DNA of 5,954 nt from Chitinophagaceae bacterium (GTDB lineage Bacteria > Bacteroidota > Bacteroidia > Chitinophagales > Chitinophagaceae), in contig JALOMZ010000136.1 of NCBI GenBank assembly GCA_025455205.1, positions 1-5,954 on the forward strand, written 5' to 3'. A program made the position numbers and the translations under genes. The stretch's first letter is position 1. Each line of letters begins with the position of its first letter. This document shows, one piece after another, positions 1 through 5,701 of this stretch. The notes beneath the pieces are model-generated. The model saw only the letters and a program-made list of their open reading frames with translations. It did no database searches and was not told the origin of the DNA.

Positions 1-37
1 TAGTGCTCTTCGTGCCTTCTTTGCGTTATTGTGGTTA
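1..37. repeat. Degenerate ~10-base repeat tract
   Basis: Read on the minus strand this stretch is a run of purine-rich, CACAAAGA-like units about nine or ten bases long (CCACAATAA, CGCAAAGAAG, GCACGAAGAG, CACTA). On the plus strand it reads as TTCGTGCC and CTTTGCG blocks ending in GTGGTTAA. It contains no gene. Similar loose intergenic tracts occur in many bacterial genomes, but I recognise this only by general pattern and know no function. The window edge cuts it off on the left, so its full length is unknown. Confidence 0.4.
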
Positions 38-110
38 ATACAGACTTTTGAGATAAGTTCTAACTTAATGACATTAGTTCAGCAACCCGAAAAGGCAATC
101 ATCGGCAGGC

Positions 111-719
111 TCATAATGAAGCCTTGATCCATTCGGCCAAACGGGCAGCCCAGCGTCCGTATTCCCGCGCGGAATAATGCAACCCATCGGCAGCCAGCAA
201 ACTGGCATCAGCTGCCGCCTCGCGCGTGCCGGCAGTAATGGCCTCAAAGTGCGCGCCGTACTTTTGCGCCAGCGATGCATTGATCTCATTGAAACTGTCA
301 ATGGCCGCGGCAATGACCTTGGCATCACGGTCTGCTGCAAAGGGTGTAACACCCCAGTCAGGTATCGACAGCACGCATACCCGGGCGGCATTGCCTCCGG
401 CGAAATGAATGGCCTTGCGCAGCAGGAATTCGAACTCCTCTGCATAATCGCCCAAATCCAGCCCACGATACTGATTGTTCACCCCAATGAGCAGGGTCAC
501 GAAATCATAATGCTCGTTGAAGGAATGGTTGATGAGGTAATCGGCCAGCTCAAAGGTGGTCCACCCCGTTTTGGCCACCACCTCCGGGGCATGGAATGGA
601 ATGTGTTGCTTGCGCAAAATTTGCGCAACCTGATAGGGAAACCCTTCGTACAGGGGCACCCCTTCTCCAATGGTATAACTGTCGCCAAGACAGAGCAGGG
701 AATTGAGATGACGTGACAT
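111..719 (-). CDS. SGNH/GDSL-family hydrolase (cytoplasmic esterase/lipase-like)
   Basis: A predicted 202-residue serine hydrolase of the SGNH/GDSL superfamily, which cleaves ester bonds in lipids, acetylated sugars or similar substrates; the substrate here is unknown. All four blocks are visible. Block I is CLGDSYTIGEG with nucleophile Ser14. Block II is the glycine in KTGWTT (Gly52). Block III is LIGVNNQYRG, with Gly79 and Asn81 completing the oxyanion hole. Block V is ADGLHYS, with Asp178 and His181 completing the triad. Block III has Asn82 where GxND families usually have Asp. There is no signal peptide or membrane segment, so the protein should be cytoplasmic. The length is normal for a single-domain member. 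The ATG at 719 is the only sensible start, because the nucleophile lies 14 residues in. It sits close behind a Bacteroidota-type promoter, which implies a very short leader. It is separated from kynU by 328 bases and is probably transcribed alone. Confidence 0.93.
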   Translation of the reverse strand: MSRHLNSLLCLGDSYTIGEGVPLYEGFPYQVAQILRKQHIPFHAPEVVAKTGWTTFELADYLINHSFNEHYDFVTLLIGVNNQYRGLDLGDYAEEFEFLLRKAIHFAGGNAARVCVLSIPDWGVTPFAADRDAKVIAAAIDSFNEINASLAQKYGAHFEAITAGTREAAADASLLAADGLHYSAREYGRWAARLAEWIKASL

Positions 720-728
720 ATGAAATGG

Positions 729-759
729 AAAATCTAAAGACTAAAATTCCAGGGTCAAA
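729..759 (-). promoter_or_regulatory. Candidate Bacteroidota-type promoter for the SGNH hydrolase
   Basis: On the minus strand a TTTG (759-756) is followed after 19 bases by TAGATTTT (736-729). This matches the Bacteroidota housekeeping promoter, TTTG near -33 and TAnnTTTG near -7, with one mismatch in the last base. Transcription would begin around 723-725, leaving a leader of only a few bases before the ATG at 719. The promoter lies within an AT-rich simple repeat that makes chance TTTG and TTT matches more likely, so confidence is moderate. Confidence 0.5.
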
Positions 760-790
760 AAAATCCAAATTCCAAAATCAAGGTTCCAAC
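743..790. repeat. AATTCC/AAATCC simple-repeat tract
   Basis: The plus strand repeats short A-rich units (AAATTCC, AAAATCC, AAATTCC, AAAATCAAGGTTCC), read on the minus strand as GGAATTT and GGATTTT blocks. It is strongly strand-asymmetric, with purines and C on one strand, and is not translated in any convincing frame. It covers the -33 region and spacer of the SGNH promoter. Tracts of this look recur in intergenic DNA of environmental Bacteroidota, to my knowledge, but I cannot name a family. Confidence 0.45.
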
Positions 791-809
791 GATGCACCAT
801 CACTGGCTA

Positions 810-825
810 ATGACCCGCGGGTCAT
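810..825. repeat. Perfect 16-bp palindrome ATGACCCGCGGGTCAT
   Basis: The half-site ATGACCCG is followed with no spacer by its exact reverse complement CGGGTCAT. Pairing stops at the next base on either side. It lies about 91 bases upstream of the SGNH start and about 50 bases upstream of the proposed -33 box. There is no run of T after it, so it is not a terminator. A two-fold symmetric site of this length could bind a dimeric regulator or be a restriction/methylation-type site (it contains CCGCGG), but no regulator family is recognised. Confidence 0.5.
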
Positions 826-1047
826 GGCCTGCAACCTTCTACCCCAATACGCACGCAATGGCATTCGGAAACAGCCATGGGATCACCTGCCCCCATCCAC
901 TACCTGCATATATGAATTTACTTCAAAATATCGGGAATCAACCGAAAGGGAGCGGGTTTTTGATCATAGCAGCGGCAGCAGCACTGTACATGCCGGCTCA
1001 TGAGACCGGGTACAATGCATAAAACCCACATAGGCATCGACCGCTGT

Positions 1048-2316
1048 TCAGAAATGTTCTTTCAAGATCTCATAAAACCGGTACACATCCTCAAAACTGC
1101 AGTACATGGGCGCCGGAGCCACGCGTATCACGCCGGGCTCGCGGTAATCCACAATGATGCCGCATTCGATCATTTTATCGTGGATCTGCCGGCCATGCTC
1201 ATGGAAATAGAGAGACAACTGCGCGCCGCGCTCTGCAGGATCGGCCGGGGTAATGATCTCAAAGGAAAGATGGTTCAGCTGCCGCAGCAGGAATTCGAGG
1301 TAGGCGGTGAGTTGTATGCTCTTTTGCCGCAGCCGATCCATACCCGCTTCCGCAAACAATTCCAGTGAAGCTTTCAGGCACACGGTATTGAACACCTGCG
1401 AAGTACTCAGGCACCACCCGCTGGCATCTGCTTTGGGAACAAAGCCTTTCTCCATGCGGAACCGCGTTTTCTCCTCATTGCCCCACCATCCGCCCAGGCG
1501 GCCCAGCTGCACATTGGAGGCATGCTTTTCATGCACAAAAACGCCACCCACGGCGCCGGGACCAGCATTGAGGTATTTGTAGCTGCACCAGACTGCAAAG
1601 TCCACATCCCATTCGTGCAGTTGCACCGGCACATTACCGGCCACATGCGCCAGATCGAAGCCGGCCAGGGCACCCGCCTGATGGGCCGCCGCTGTGATGG
1701 CCGCCATATCATACAACTGGCCGGTGTAGTAATTCATGCCACTGAACATGGTAAGGGCCAGCGAATCACCGTGCAAGGCAATAGCATCCAGGATATCCTC
1801 GCGACGCAGGAGCCGTTCCCCCGGACGCGGTGCTATCTCAATGATGGCATCTGCCGGATCGAAACCATAGTGCTTCACCTGGGTTTCCACAGCATACTGG
1901 TCGCTGGGAAAGGCGCCTGCTTCCATCATGATCTTGTACCGTGTGGCAGTGGGTCTGTAGAAGCTGAGCATCATCAGGTGCAGGTTCACCGTAAGGGCAT
2001 TCATCACCGTCACTTCCTGTACCTGCGCCCCAACAATATCGGCCAGGGGCTGCTTGCAGTAATCCTGGTAGTATAGCCAGGGGTTGGTGCCCCCGAAATA
2101 GCCGCCAACGGCCAGGTCCTGCCAGGCTTTCAATTCCACCTGCACGGCATCGGCTACCCGCCGCGGCTGCAACCCCAGGCTGTTGCCGCAGAAATAAATG
2201 GCCTGCCCGCCCGCATGCGGCGGAAAATGGAATTCGGAACGGAAGCGATGCAGCGGGTCGGCAGCATCCAGCGCCCGGGCACATGGCAGCGTGGGCTGGA
2301 AATCTGGATATGACAT
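1048..2316 (-). CDS. kynU: Kynureninase (PLP-dependent, EC 3.7.1.3)
   Basis: Kynureninase hydrolyses L-kynurenine to anthranilate and L-alanine, or 3-hydroxykynurenine to 3-hydroxyanthranilate, in tryptophan breakdown or the tryptophan-to-quinolinate route to NAD. It is a cytoplasmic, homodimeric fold-type I pyridoxal-phosphate enzyme. From the ATG at 2316 the protein has 422 residues, normal for the family. Visible landmarks are YFCGNSLGLQP (residues 41-51), the DLAHVAGN cofactor-pocket motif (221-228, with Asp221 expected to pair with the pyridine nitrogen), CSYKYLNAGPG with Lys247 as the Schiff-base lysine, LGGWWG (274-279) and the C-terminal IRVAPAPMYCSFEDVYRF. The frame stays open to a TTG at 2367, but those 17 extra residues look unrelated to the family start and the ATG gives the usual length. 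No clear Shine-Dalgarno sequence or TAnnTTTG promoter is seen upstream. It is divergent from msrA, and no other kynurenine-pathway gene is in the window, so whether it serves catabolism or NAD synthesis cannot be decided. Confidence 0.97.
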   Translation of the reverse strand: MSYPDFQPTLPCARALDAADPLHRFRSEFHFPPHAGGQAIYFCGNSLGLQPRRVADAVQVELKAWQDLAVGGYFGGTNPWLYYQDYCKQPLADIVGAQVQEVTVMNALTVNLHLMMLSFYRPTATRYKIMMEAGAFPSDQYAVETQVKHYGFDPADAIIEIAPRPGERLLRREDILDAIALHGDSLALTMFSGMNYYTGQLYDMAAITAAAHQAGALAGFDLAHVAGNVPVQLHEWDVDFAVWCSYKYLNAGPGAVGGVFVHEKHASNVQLGRLGGWWGNEEKTRFRMEKGFVPKADASGWCLSTSQVFNTVCLKASLELFAEAGMDRLRQKSIQLTAYLEFLLRQLNHLSFEIITPADPAERGAQLSLYFHEHGRQIHDKMIECGIIVDYREPGVIRVAPAPMYCSFEDVYRFYEILKEHF

Positions 2317-2330
2317 AGCAAAGTTTTTTG

Positions 2331-2349
2331 TCCGGCCATGACCACCGGA
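2331..2349. repeat. Short inverted repeat in the kynU leader
   Basis: TCCGG (2331-2335) and CCGGA (2345-2349) form a five-base inverted repeat around a nine-base loop, 15 to 33 bases upstream of the kynU ATG. It could be a small hairpin in the kynU leader RNA or half of a protein-binding site. It is short enough to arise by chance in this GC-rich stretch. Confidence 0.25.
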
Positions 2350-2410
2350 GGCCGCGAATATCCGCAAGTTTTAAGAATCCTTTTGCACTCCCGCCATAGT
2401 GCATCGCTCC

Positions 2411-2436
2411 ATTGTGTATAGTTAGTGTTAATTTGG
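2411..2436 (+). promoter_or_regulatory. Candidate msrA promoter region
   Basis: TAATTTGG (2429-2436) matches the Bacteroidota -7 box TAnnTTTG at all but one fixed position. No TTTG lies at the proper -33 distance; an ATTGTG lies nearer, at 2411-2416. The same arrangement, ATTGTG, eight bases, GTG, one base, TAATTT, recurs upstream of the M1 peptidase gene at 3182-3205. Transcription from here would start near 2441 and could serve either proposed MsrA start (2451 or 2499). Confidence 0.3.
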
Positions 2437-2450
2437 CGCACCACTCTGCT

Positions 2451-3161
2451 ATGCAACTGCTTATTGCTTCAATTTTGTGCTCTAAAACGCCGAAGGTGAT
2501 GATGCAAGGATTGTTGTTGGGAGGAATTCTGGGTGCTTTTGCCTTTACTGCATGCAACCAGCCCAACGTGCAATCCCAATCCCTGCAGGCCAGTGTTATC
2601 AATAGTAACATGACAATGGACACCGCAACGTTGGGATCAGGCTGCTTCTGGTGTACAGAAGCCATCTTCCAGGAATTGAAAGGCGTGCTGAAGGTTACCA
2701 GCGGATACAGCGGCGGCCATGTGCCCAATCCCACCTATGAACAGGTTTGCTCCAAGACCACCGGCCATGCCGAGGTAACGCAGATTGTGTTCAACCCCGA
2801 AGTGATCAGTTTTGATGAGCTGCTGGAAGTGTTCTGGCAAACGCACGACCCCACCACGCCCAACCGCCAGGGCGCCGATGAAGGTCCGCAATACCGCAGT
2901 GCCATATTCTACCATAACGAGGAACAGCGGGAAAAAGCAGAACGCTATAAGAAAGAACTGGATGCCAGCGGCGCTTTTGCGGCCCCCATCGTAACGGAGA
3001 TCAGCGCGTTCAAAAAATTCTACCCGGCAGAAGATTACCACCAGAATTTTTACACCAATAATCCGAACTACGGATACTGCAGTTATGTGATACGCCCCAA
3101 GCTGGATAAATTCCAGAAGGTGTTCAAGGATAAACTGCGCAGAAACAATCCGGGCCATTGA
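2451..3161 (+). CDS. msrA: Peptide methionine-(S)-S-oxide reductase MsrA, predicted lipoprotein
   Basis: MsrA reduces the S epimer of methionine sulfoxide in oxidised proteins back to methionine. The core is complete: [13 protein letters not shown] with the nucleophilic Cys (codon 2643-2645) and a second Cys three residues on, [51 protein letters not shown], the [10 protein letters not shown] motif, and a late Cys in NYGYCSYV (codon 3078-3080) in a plausible resolving position. In front lies a hydrophobic stretch, [12 protein letters not shown], ending in the lipobox FTAC (Cys codon 2553-2555), so the protein is probably lipidated and anchored outside the inner membrane. The start is uncertain. 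ATG 2451 gives 236 residues and two lysines before the hydrophobic core. ATG 2499 gives 220 residues but no basic residue. TTG 2475 would give the most standard signal peptide. The residues after the Cys (NQPNVQ) lack the acidic export signal of surface lipoproteins, suggesting a periplasm-facing location. A terminator overlaps the stop codon. Confidence 0.95.
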   Translation: MQLLIASILCSKTPKVMMQGLLLGGILGAFAFTACNQPNVQSQSLQASVINSNMTMDTATLGSGCFWCTEAIFQELKGVLKVTSGYSGGHVPNPTYEQVCSKTTGHAEVTQIVFNPEVISFDELLEVFWQTHDPTTPNRQGADEGPQYRSAIFYHNEEQREKAERYKKELDASGAFAAPIVTEISAFKKFYPAEDYHQNFYTNNPNYGYCSYVIRPKLDKFQKVFKDKLRRNNPGH

Positions 3162-3174
3162 CCCGGATTTTTTT
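3147..3174 (+). terminator. Intrinsic terminator of msrA
   Basis: AATCCGGG (3147-3154) pairs perfectly with CCCGGATT (3162-3169) around a seven-base loop, and the T-run extends to 3174 (seven T in a row from 3168). The msrA stop codon TGA (3159-3161) is inside the loop, so the stem includes the last codons of the gene. It should separate msrA transcription from the M1 peptidase gene 51 bases on. Confidence 0.88.
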
Positions 3175-3181
3175 ATGGCCA

Positions 3182-3205
3182 ATTGTGCGCCGGGAGTGAT
3201 AATTT
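3182..3205 (+). promoter_or_regulatory. Possible promoter/regulatory block of the M1 peptidase gene
   Basis: ATTGTG (3182-3187), eight bases, GTG, one base and TAATTT (3200-3205) repeat the block upstream of msrA with identical spacing; 17 of 24 positions agree. It ends 19 bases before the ATG at 3225, against 16 bases for the msrA ATG at 2451. It is only a fair match to TAnnTTTG (two mismatches), and the 51-base gap after the msrA terminator leaves little other room for a promoter. Confidence 0.3.
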
Positions 3206-3224
3206 CCGTGTTCGAACCAAGTCT

Positions 3225-4886
3225 ATGTCCCTGCGATTCATAAGCTCCCTTTGCTGGATGGTGCTCACGCCCGCCCTCTGCCTTTCTCAATTGATGGATG
3301 GGCAGGACGCCTTTACCCGTGCCGACACCCTGCGGGGTTCGCTCACCCCACAACGCAGCTGGTGGAATGTGCTTCGTTACGAGATTGAGGTGACGCCGGA
3401 TTATGAGCAAAAATCCATTACAGGCCGCACCACCATCCGGTACCGCGGGCACGGTCATTCCACCATGCAGATAGACCTGCAACAACCGCTGGTGATAGAC
3501 AGCATCCTGCAGGCGGGCCAATCTTTGCCCTTTCGCCGCGACGGAAACACAGCCCTGGTACAGGTGCCGGTAGCCGGTGCCGACCAGCCCGAATCCAGCA
3601 TCACCCTGTACTACCACGGCAAACCTAAAAGAGCCAACAGACCGCCCTGGGATGGGGGCTGGATCTTTGCCCGCGACGACAAGGGACGCCCCTGGATGAG
3701 TGTTGCCTGCCAGGGCTTGGGCGCCTCGGTGTGGTATCCCTGCAAAGACCACCAGAGCGATGAGCCCGAACAGGGGGCATCATTGACGATGGTGGTGCCC
3801 GACAGCCTGGTGGCCGTGGGCAACGGACGCCTGGCAAGCCGCATCAGCACCAATGGCCTTACCGCCTGGCGCTGGGAAGTACGCAACCCCATCAACAGCT
3901 ATAATATCATCCCCTACATCGGAAAATACGAAAGCTTCAGCGAAATATATCAAGGGGAAGAAGGCCGGCTGGACTGCACCTATTGGGTGCTGGATTATGA
4001 GCTCGACAAGGCCAAAGAGCAGTTCCGCCAGGTGGCGCCCATGCTGCAGTGCTTTGAATACTGGTTTGGCCCCTACCCCTTTTATGAAGACGGCTACCAG
4101 CTGGTGCAGGCACCCCACCTGGGCATGGAACACCAGAGCGCGGTTGCCTATGGCAACAAATTCCTTAATGGCTACCTGGGCCGCGACCTCAGCGGCACCG
4201 GATGGGGCAACAAATGGGATTTTATCATCATACATGAAAGCGGCCACGAATGGTTTGGCAACAATATCACCACCCGCGATATAGCCGATATGTGGGTGCA
4301 TGAAGGGTTTACCAACTACAGCGAAACCCTGTATACAGAATGCCAGTCGGGCCCGGCAGCGGCCCGGGAATATGTGCAGGGCATCCGCAAGAATATACAG
4401 AACGACAAGCCCATCATTGGTCCCTATGGCGTGAACCAGGAAGGCAGCGGCGACATGTATTACAAGGGCGCCAACCTTATTCACACCATCCGCACCATCA
4501 TGCAAAACGACAGCCTGTTCCGCCAGATGCTGCGGGGCATGAACCGCCAGTTCTACCACCAGACCGTTACCACCCAGCAAGTGGAGGCCTATATACAATC
4601 CTTCGCGGGCTTTGACTGTACCCCGCTGTTCAACCAATACCTGCGCGAAACGGAAGTGCCCGTATTAGAATGGAAACTGCACAACGGAAGCCTGCAGGCT
4701 CGTATCACCCATTGCCGCAAGGATTTCCAGATGCCTGTATTCCTGCCGGCCTCCACCACATCAGGTCAATGGAAGACCCTGCAGGCCCATCAATGGACTA
4801 CGATGGCCTCCAACCTGTCGGCAACAGAACTGGAAGGACTTTGGAACCGGAACCTGTACATCACCTACCGGCAGGTGGCAAAGTGA
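3225..4886 (+). CDS. Secreted M1-family zinc metallopeptidase (aminopeptidase-like)
   Basis: A 553-residue gluzincin of peptidase family M1, which removes N-terminal residues from peptides using one zinc ion. From the ATG at 3225 a signal peptide is visible (MSLRFISSLCWMVLTPALCLSQ), so the protein is exported, probably to the periplasm. An N-terminal beta domain (about residues 25-200) precedes the catalytic domain. Zinc ligands are His337 and His341 in HESGH and Glu360 in WVHEGF, exactly 18 residues later, with Glu338 as general base. Tyr412 in YYKGA fits the catalytic tyrosine. The substrate-binding GxMEN motif reads GMEH (300-303) in APHLGMEHQSAVAYGN, a variant I associate with Bacteroidota members. 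It lacks the large helical C-terminal domain of PepN-type enzymes; about 120 residues follow the catalytic core and end in a small probable beta region. The frame is open back to a TTG at 3183, but that would put 14 polar residues before the signal peptide. It converges on the NlpC/P60 gene. Specificity cannot be predicted. Confidence 0.95.
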   Translation: MSLRFISSLCWMVLTPALCLSQLMDGQDAFTRADTLRGSLTPQRSWWNVLRYEIEVTPDYEQKSITGRTTIRYRGHGHSTMQIDLQQPLVIDSILQAGQSLPFRRDGNTALVQVPVAGADQPESSITLYYHGKPKRANRPPWDGGWIFARDDKGRPWMSVACQGLGASVWYPCKDHQSDEPEQGASLTMVVPDSLVAVGNGRLASRISTNGLTAWRWEVRNPINSYNIIPYIGKYESFSEIYQGEEGRLDCTYWVLDYELDKAKEQFRQVAPMLQCFEYWFGPYPFYEDGYQLVQAPHLGMEHQSAVAYGNKFLNGYLGRDLSGTGWGNKWDFIIIHESGHEWFGNNITTRDIADMWVHEGFTNYSETLYTECQSGPAAAREYVQGIRKNIQNDKPIIGPYGVNQEGSGDMYYKGANLIHTIRTIMQNDSLFRQMLRGMNRQFYHQTVTTQQVEAYIQSFAGFDCTPLFNQYLRETEVPVLEWKLHNGSLQARITHCRKDFQMPVFLPASTTSGQWKTLQAHQWTTMASNLSATELEGLWNRNLYITYRQVAK

Positions 4887-4915
4887 CTGCGATTGACATT
4901 ACACTGCTGTTCCCG
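4887..4915. other. 29-base gap between convergent genes
   Basis: The M1 peptidase gene and the NlpC/P60 gene run toward each other and stop 29 bases apart. I see no hairpin with a T-run in either direction here, so termination may be factor-dependent or lie inside the opposite gene. Confidence 0.6.
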
Positions 4916-5701
4916 TTAATTCACCCCTTCGCTTTTAATTGCAGCATCAGACTGATGCGGCATGCGGCGGGCGCCAATGAATCGCTTGCTCCAATACTGG
5001 CTGTTAAGGTCGCCAATGCTTACGCCCTGGCTGGATGAACTGTGGATGAATTTGTTGTTGGACAGGTACATGCCCACATGGCTGATGCCGCCGGTGGTAT
5101 TGAAGAATACAAAGTCGCCTTCCTGCAAATCCTCCTTCCGGATGCCCTGCAGGTACACATACTGCTCACGGGCAGTCCTGGGCAGGTTCCAGCCAAAGGT
5201 ATACTGGGAAAGCACCTGCATGAATGCGGAACAATCGATGCCCCGGGCCGTTTTGCCACCATACCGGTAACGAGCACCATACCAATCATCGATGTTCTTG
5301 TATAGCACCAGGTTGGACAATTTCTCCACCGATTCATTCAGCAGGATGGCATATTTAAACTGTATGGGCAGGAAGGATTCCAGGGTGGACCCCAGTGTTT
5401 TTCCAAGATCAAAGTCGGCGCTGCGAAAGGAACGCTGTTCCTGGCGGGAACTCAGGATGATGGAATCGAAATTCCTTACCGGCACGTCTTTTTCCAGGAT
5501 GGAATCGCGCAGGGCCGGAATGGCGGAGGCCAGGTCAATCTTGGGCTTTGGCTTGGCCTGGCGGCTGCGGTAAGCAGGCTTACGAACTGGCGCTTTCTTG
5601 CGCACGGTGCCCTGGCTGGCCTTTTTTGCCTGCCCCTCTACAAGGGCCGGCAGGAATACCATTCCCAGCACCGTCATCAGCAGCAACCACCGTTTTACCA
5701 T
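4916..5701 (-). CDS. Exported NlpC/P60-family cell-wall hydrolase
   Basis: A 261-residue protein ending in an NlpC/P60 cysteine peptidase domain, a family that cuts peptide stems of peptidoglycan, commonly between D-Glu or its equivalent and diaminopimelate. The domain covers about residues 138-247. Its signature is YRYGGKTARGIDCSAF with nucleophile Cys157, then ISHVGMYL with His208, and FIHSSS with His220. The 12-residue spacing between the two histidines matches the Cys-His-His triad of the Spr/MepS type. Residues 1-25 are a signal peptide (MVKRW, a hydrophobic stretch, cleavage near VEGQA). Residues 26-54 are a strongly basic, proline-containing linker with 12 Lys/Arg and no acidic residue. 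Residues 55-137 are not recognised and show no clear SH3 or LysM pattern. There is no lipobox, so it is probably soluble in the periplasm. The ATG at 5701 has AGG-containing sequence just upstream (AAGGACAGGTAGGCGT), unusually close to a ribosome binding site for this window. It ends 29 bases from the M1 gene, tail to tail. Confidence 0.95.
   Translation of the reverse strand: MVKRWLLLMTVLGMVFLPALVEGQAKKASQGTVRKKAPVRKPAYRSRQAKPKPKIDLASAIPALRDSILEKDVPVRNFDSIILSSRQEQRSFRSADFDLGKTLGSTLESFLPIQFKYAILLNESVEKLSNLVLYKNIDDWYGARYRYGGKTARGIDCSAFMQVLSQYTFGWNLPRTAREQYVYLQGIRKEDLQEGDFVFFNTTGGISHVGMYLSNNKFIHSSSSQGVSIGDLNSQYWSKRFIGARRMPHQSDAAIKSEGVN

Larger units (their letters stand above)
720..1047. other. 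328-base intergenic region without a gene
   Basis: This region lies between the end of kynU and the start of the SGNH gene, both on the minus strand. From right to left it holds an imperfect inverted repeat around CTCATGAG (993-1009) just past the kynU stop, a GCA-rich patch near 968-982, a perfect 16-bp palindrome (810-825), the AATTCC-type repeat (743-790) and the SGNH promoter. Two plus-strand open frames of 76 and 96 codons cross it, but they overlap each other, resemble no family and contain the repeat, so I do not call them genes. No tRNA or clear terminator is visible. Confidence 0.7.

Noticed and set aside
177..716. 179-codon plus-strand frame antisense to the SGNH hydrolase
   Set aside because: The opposite frame has every SGNH block; this one has no recognisable domain.
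993..1009. Imperfect inverted repeat CCGG-CTCATGAG-A-CCGG just past kynU as its terminator
   Set aside because: One bulged base, weak pairing and no T-run on the minus strand; not convincing as an intrinsic terminator.
713..1022. Two overlapping plus-strand frames (96 and 76 codons) in the kynU-SGNH gap
   Set aside because: They overlap in different frames, run through the simple repeat and palindrome, and resemble no protein family.
2317..2367. Upstream TTG start for kynU adding 17 residues
   Set aside because: The added residues look unlike the family N-terminus, and the ATG at 2316 gives the usual length. The stretch is better read as leader.
1838..2734. 298-codon minus-strand frame overlapping the kynU start and the msrA core
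   Set aside because: It is an out-of-frame reading of kynU extended through the divergent intergenic region and antisense msrA; no recognisable protein features.
2637..3752. Long 371-codon open frame on the minus strand, antisense to msrA and the M1 gene
   Set aside because: It spans the ends of two well-conserved genes and the terminator between them. Its translation shows no family motif and has the composition of an antisense shadow.
3780..4637. 285-codon minus-strand frame antisense to the M1 peptidase
   Set aside because: It lies wholly inside the M1 gene, whose frame carries all zinc and catalytic motifs. The rich Ala/Gly/Val content is typical of antisense reading in GC-rich genes.
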